This document shows, one piece after another, positions 61,064 to 64,000 of a stretch of 64,000 nucleotides of DNA. The position numbers were made by a program, and so were the translations under genes. Position 1 is the stretch's first letter, and the number at the start of each line of letters is the position of its first letter. A model generated the notes under the pieces. The model made no database searches and was not told the DNA's origin. It worked only from the letters and a program-made list of their open reading frames with translations. Source of the DNA: Bacillota bacterium (GTDB taxonomy: Bacteria > Bacillota > Clostridia > Oscillospirales > Acutalibacteraceae); NCBI GenBank assembly GCA_023416955.1, contig JAEZGM010000005.1, forward strand, positions 1 to 64,000. Reading direction: 5' to 3'.

Positions 61064-62896
61064 TTATTTTTGCGTTTCGCCCTTGTCTTCGAGCAATTTA
61101 GTACGGACTTCCCTTGTGGTATTGCTCTGACCGGAAGTCTGGCTGTAAATCGTCAGTGTAATGGTATCACCCGCCTTGTGCTTATTCAGCACCGCGTACA
61201 GGTCATCCAGACTGGTGATTTTCTGCCCGTCGGCCTTTACGATGATATCACCCGTACCTACATTGGATTTTCTCAGGTCGCTGTCCGCAGTGACTTCCCG
61301 AATGATCACGCCCGCCGGCAGCCCGGAAAGCTGCGCCTGAGCGTCGGTAATGGTAGTCGCCGTGATACCCAGACGGCTTCTGCCTGTCACATAGCCGCGC
61401 GCCACCAGATCATCAATAATGGATTTTGCTTTGCTGATCGGAATGGAGAAGCCCATTCCCTCAAAGCCGGTGGCAACAATTTTATTGGAATTGATACCGA
61501 CGACCTGCCCGTACATATTCACAAGCGGGCCGCCGGAGTTGCCGGGATTGATGGCGGCGTCGGTCTGAATATAGGTCATGCCGTTGTCGCTGTGGCTTTC
61601 GATGGTACGGTTCAGCGCCGAAACATAGCCGCCCGTCAGTGAGCTTGCATAATTCAGTCCGCCGGGATTGCCGATGGCGATAACCTGATCGCCGACCTCC
61701 AGCTGATCCGCGTTGCCGAAGGTTGCGGGGGTCAGCCCGGTCGCGTTAATTTTCAGCACCGAGATATCGGAGGTTTTGTCGTAGCCGACAACCGTTGCCG
61801 CGTATTCTTTCTTATTATAAAGAATGACGGTTACCTTATTGGACCTTGAGTAATTGACGACGTGCGCATTCGTCAGGATATAGCCGTCGGATGTCGCGAT
61901 AATTCCCGTGCCCTGGCCTGTGCCGCTCTCGCCGGTTGACGTGTCGGTCACTTCAGTTTCCACACCAACCACGCTTTGCACCACTTCCTTGTAGACCTGC
62001 TTTGCGGAAAGTTCATCTCCGGTTGGCTGAGAATTAATCACAATACCGGCAGCATTGGGGTTTGTTCCGTTACCCGGCGCCGCTCCTTCAATTTGAGACT
62101 CTAAGGAAGAAGAAGCAGAGTTTTGCGTGCCGCCGAACGCGCCGTTGTTCTTTCCCGGCTGTGCAGAAGAGGTTCCGGGAAGTGCGGTGTTTTTCTGATC
62201 AATGGCGGTATAAACGCCATAAATGCAGAAGCCCACAACCGAGCCCACAATCAGAACGCCCAGAATCCACAGAAAGACCTTCAGACCGGTATTCTTTCCC
62301 TTCGTGTGCTTCGGCGGCTGCGGATTCTGCTGGTACTGCCCGCCGTATTTCTGGTAGCTCCAGTATTGCTGCCCTTGCTGCCCCTGCTGCTGGTACGGAT
62401 TCTGGTTGTATGGATTGTACTGGTTTTGATTGTATTGGTTACCGTTGTAACCGCCGTAAGAATTCTGATTCCCGTAAGGATTGTTATACTGCCCATACTG
62501 GGAGTTGCCGTACTGCCCATATGGAGAATAATAATTTTGAGGATTCTGGGGATTTTGGTACTGCTGCCCATAATCCTGATTCTGCCCTGCGCCCGCTCCC
62601 TGATAGGGGTTTTCCTGTGTACCTGCCGAGCTGGAATCCGCCGTATTCACACTCTCGTCATTACCGGATTCCAGCGCGTCCGTATTCTGACTGGAAACAG
62701 GTCCGCTCTCCTCTTCGGATTTTGGCGCGGAGTCTGTATTAGGCTGACTCCAAGAATCCAAGGAGTCCTCTGATTCCTTGGGATTCTTGAGATCCTCGGG
62801 ATCCTTAGGCTCCGTGGAATTCTCCGGTTTCATAGAATCGTTTGAATCTTTGGAATCCTTTGGCTCGTAGGAATTATTGTTGTCGTTGTCGAACAT
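61064..62896 (-). CDS. htrA: HtrA-like membrane-anchored serine protease with PDZ domain
   Basis: A 610-residue envelope protease. Residues 1-95 are acidic Asp/Ser/Glu/Lys low-complexity sequence, and 98-195 are Gln/Asn/Tyr/Gly-rich. One membrane span lies at 205-227. The trypsin-like domain has the triad His345 (LTNAHVV), Asp377 (KTSDISV) and Ser454 (GNSGGP). A PDZ domain forms the C-terminus. It degrades misfolded exported proteins. It starts one base after the stop of the upstream histidine kinase gene, suggesting that the kinase system controls envelope stress. The cytoplasmic N-terminal extension is unusually long. Confidence 0.93.
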   Translation of the reverse strand: MFDNDNNNSYEPKDSKDSNDSMKPENSTEPKDPEDLKNPKESEDSLDSWSQPNTDSAPKSEEESGPVSSQNTDALESGNDESVNTADSSSAGTQENPYQGAGAGQNQDYGQQYQNPQNPQNYYSPYGQYGNSQYGQYNNPYGNQNSYGGYNGNQYNQNQYNPYNQNPYQQQGQQGQQYWSYQKYGGQYQQNPQPPKHTKGKNTGLKVFLWILGVLIVGSVVGFCIYGVYTAIDQKNTALPGTSSAQPGKNNGAFGGTQNSASSSLESQIEGAAPGNGTNPNAAGIVINSQPTGDELSAKQVYKEVVQSVVGVETEVTDTSTGESGTGQGTGIIATSDGYILTNAHVVNYSRSNKVTVILYNKKEYAATVVGYDKTSDISVLKINATGLTPATFGNADQLEVGDQVIAIGNPGGLNYASSLTGGYVSALNRTIESHSDNGMTYIQTDAAINPGNSGGPLVNMYGQVVGINSNKIVATGFEGMGFSIPISKAKSIIDDLVARGYVTGRSRLGITATTITDAQAQLSGLPAGVIIREVTADSDLRKSNVGTGDIIVKADGQKITSLDDLYAVLNKHKAGDTITLTIYSQTSGQSNTTREVRTKLLEDKGETQK

Positions 62897-62897
62897 A

Positions 62898-64000
62898 TCA
62901 TTTACCCTTTCTATCTATTTTTTCAGCTATCGGTAAAGTATCCTTAGGATTTGATTGCTCCAAAGCCTTCGGAATCCAAAACTCAAACCGACAGAATTCG
63001 TTTTGCGTACTGCTGACGGTAATATCACCGCCGTGAAGCTTGATAATAGTCTTTACGATATACAGTCCCAAACCCATTCCGTTTTTATCCTGACTCCGGG
63101 ACTTATCGGTTTTATAAAAGCGGTCAAATATCAGCGGAAGTTCATCGGGTGCGATTCCCGCGCCGCTGTTCTGGACGGAAACCACGGTGCGCTCTGGCTG
63201 ATCGGTAATCAAAATTTCGATATAGCCGCCTTCGTTTGTAAACTTAACCGCATTTTCAATTAAATTATATACCACCTGATGAATCATATCCGGGTCGCCG
63301 TCAACAAAAAGGCTTTCCGCGTCTTCCAGTCCGCGCACTTCCAGTTTTTTATCTTCAATCGGTTTTTCAAAGGAAAGCAGCGCAACCAATACGGTATTCA
63401 TAATATCAAAGCGCGCCGGCCGCAGCCGAAGCTCGCCGCTGTCGATGCGGGAAAGATCCAGCATTGTGCGCACCAAGCGTGAAAGGCGTTTAATTTCCTG
63501 TGACACGATACTCAAATAGTGGTTCTGCTTTTCAGGCGGGATGGTTCCGTCCAGTATTCCGTCGATGAACCCGGCAATGGTGGTCATCGGCGTTTTCAAT
63601 TCGTGCGACACATTGGCAATGAAGTTGCGCCGCACACTTTCACCGGACGAGAGCGAGTTTGCCATATTGTTAAACGCCAGCGCAAGCTCACCGATCTCAT
63701 CCTGACTGGTGACGGGAACCCGGACGGAAAAGTTTCCTTCCCCGAAAGCACGGGCCGCAGCCGCCATGCCGCGCAGCGGACGCACAAGATTATAAGTAAA
63801 AATCCATACCGCGCAAAACGCCACCATAAACGCCGCAATCGCCGCCAGCGCGAACACACGGATCATTTCGGTACGAAACAGGTTGAACGAACGGATATTG
63901 TAAGCGGTGAACACCGCCCCGATGGTAACTTTCTGACCGTTGTTGTCCACTACAATCGGTACGCCAACGGTGTAATAAGGCTCGTTGTAAATTCCGCCCA
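62898..64000 (-). CDS. Sensor histidine kinase (partial, 5' end beyond window)
   Basis: The reading frame stays open to the window edge, so the N-terminus is missing. What is seen: the end of an extracellular sensor domain, one membrane segment (VFALAAIAAFMVAFCAVWIF), a HAMP domain (PLRGMAAAARAFGEGNFSVRV), HisKA with the phospho-acceptor His in NVSHELKTPM, and a HATPase_c domain with N-box NLIENAVKF and G-box GMGLGLYIV. It would pair with a response regulator likely encoded upstream outside the window. It is directly upstream of htrA. An internal GTG at 63950 is not the true start. Confidence 0.92.
   Translation of the reverse strand, partial: GGIYNEPYYTVGVPIVVDNNGQKVTIGAVFTAYNIRSFNLFRTEMIRVFALAAIAAFMVAFCAVWIFTYNLVRPLRGMAAAARAFGEGNFSVRVPVTSQDEIGELALAFNNMANSLSSGESVRRNFIANVSHELKTPMTTIAGFIDGILDGTIPPEKQNHYLSIVSQEIKRLSRLVRTMLDLSRIDSGELRLRPARFDIMNTVLVALLSFEKPIEDKKLEVRGLEDAESLFVDGDPDMIHQVVYNLIENAVKFTNEGGYIEILITDQPERTVVSVQNSGAGIAPDELPLIFDRFYKTDKSRSQDKNGMGLGLYIVKTIIKLHGGDITVSSTQNEFCRFEFWIPKALEQSNPKDTLPIAEKIDRKGK

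Noticed and set aside
63950..64000. Histidine kinase starting at 63950
   Set aside because: The frame stays open to the window edge and the sensor domain would be cut, so this is an internal GTG.

Overview
The window comes from a low-to-medium GC Clostridia-type Firmicute (inference: an Oscillospiraceae / Acutalibacteraceae-like anaerobe). The support is lipoprotein-type ABC binding proteins, transporters without their own ATPase, GntR/LacI, PadR and AraC regulators, strong AGGAGG ribosome binding sites, frequent TTG starts and DUF families typical of gut or fermenter Clostridia. No rRNA genes or CRISPR arrays were seen. One tRNA gene, tRNA-Leu(UAG), lies at 54843-54926. Nearly all large genes are on the minus strand.

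Region 1 (1-3.5 kb and on to 9.5 kb): after a poly-C run at the very edge there is a tiny 43-residue protein with 15 cysteines, then a GNAT gene. An alpha-mannan locus follows. A GH125 exo-alpha-1,6-mannosidase, two MalF/MalG-type permeases and a sugar-binding lipoprotein form one transcript ending in an intrinsic terminator. Two GH76 endo-alpha-1,6-mannanase-like proteins lie after it. A GntR-HTH/LacI-sensor regulator sits upstream. The inferred route is cleavage of alpha-1,6-mannan, uptake of oligosaccharides, and trimming inside the cell.

Region 2 (9.5-22.7 kb): mixed housekeeping and accessory genes. These include acetyltransferases, a DUF3892 protein, an MFS transporter, a MetE-C-like methyltransferase, membrane proteins, a P-loop kinase, a PadR/DUF2889 pair sharing an operator, and a PiT phosphate transporter with its DUF47 partner. 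Between them lie decayed genes (DUF4417, an AraC fragment, an AAA ATPase fragment), a small IS5-like MITE and palindromic repeats.

Region 3 (22.7-35.5 kb): a second glycan locus. It has LplB/LplC-type permeases, an LplA-type binding lipoprotein, a GH130 mannoside phosphorylase, a membrane-anchored AraC sensor-regulator and a HAD phosphatase. A secreted 1.2-kresidue modular phosphoesterase and a PhnP-like metallo-beta-lactamase precede it.

Region 4 (35.5-54.8 kb): an AT-rich accessory zone rich in defence and mobility genes. It contains an AraC/HAD divergent pair, a DUF5655 PD-(D/E)XK nuclease, an AlwI-type restriction-modification pair, a 117-bp complex palindrome and an 8.8-kb integrative element. 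That element carries an XRE regulator, an LRR secreted protein, several tiny ORFs, DUF960, DUF1643, a DUF927 helicase-like protein and a large serine recombinase. A PHP-SMC fusion ATPase of the Ppl/TrlF anti-phage type follows. The zone ends sharply at tRNA-Leu, whose terminator has a near-identical direct copy 38 kb away.

Region 5 (54.8-64 kb): GC-richer core genome. It has a MGL-family PLP enzyme, DUF6440, GNAT, two M42 aminopeptidases, MurD, HtrA and the C-terminal part of a sensor kinase running off the window.

Start codons were chosen by ribosome binding site spacing. This often moves the start to an internal TTG or ATG, and in two cases points to an ATA codon.
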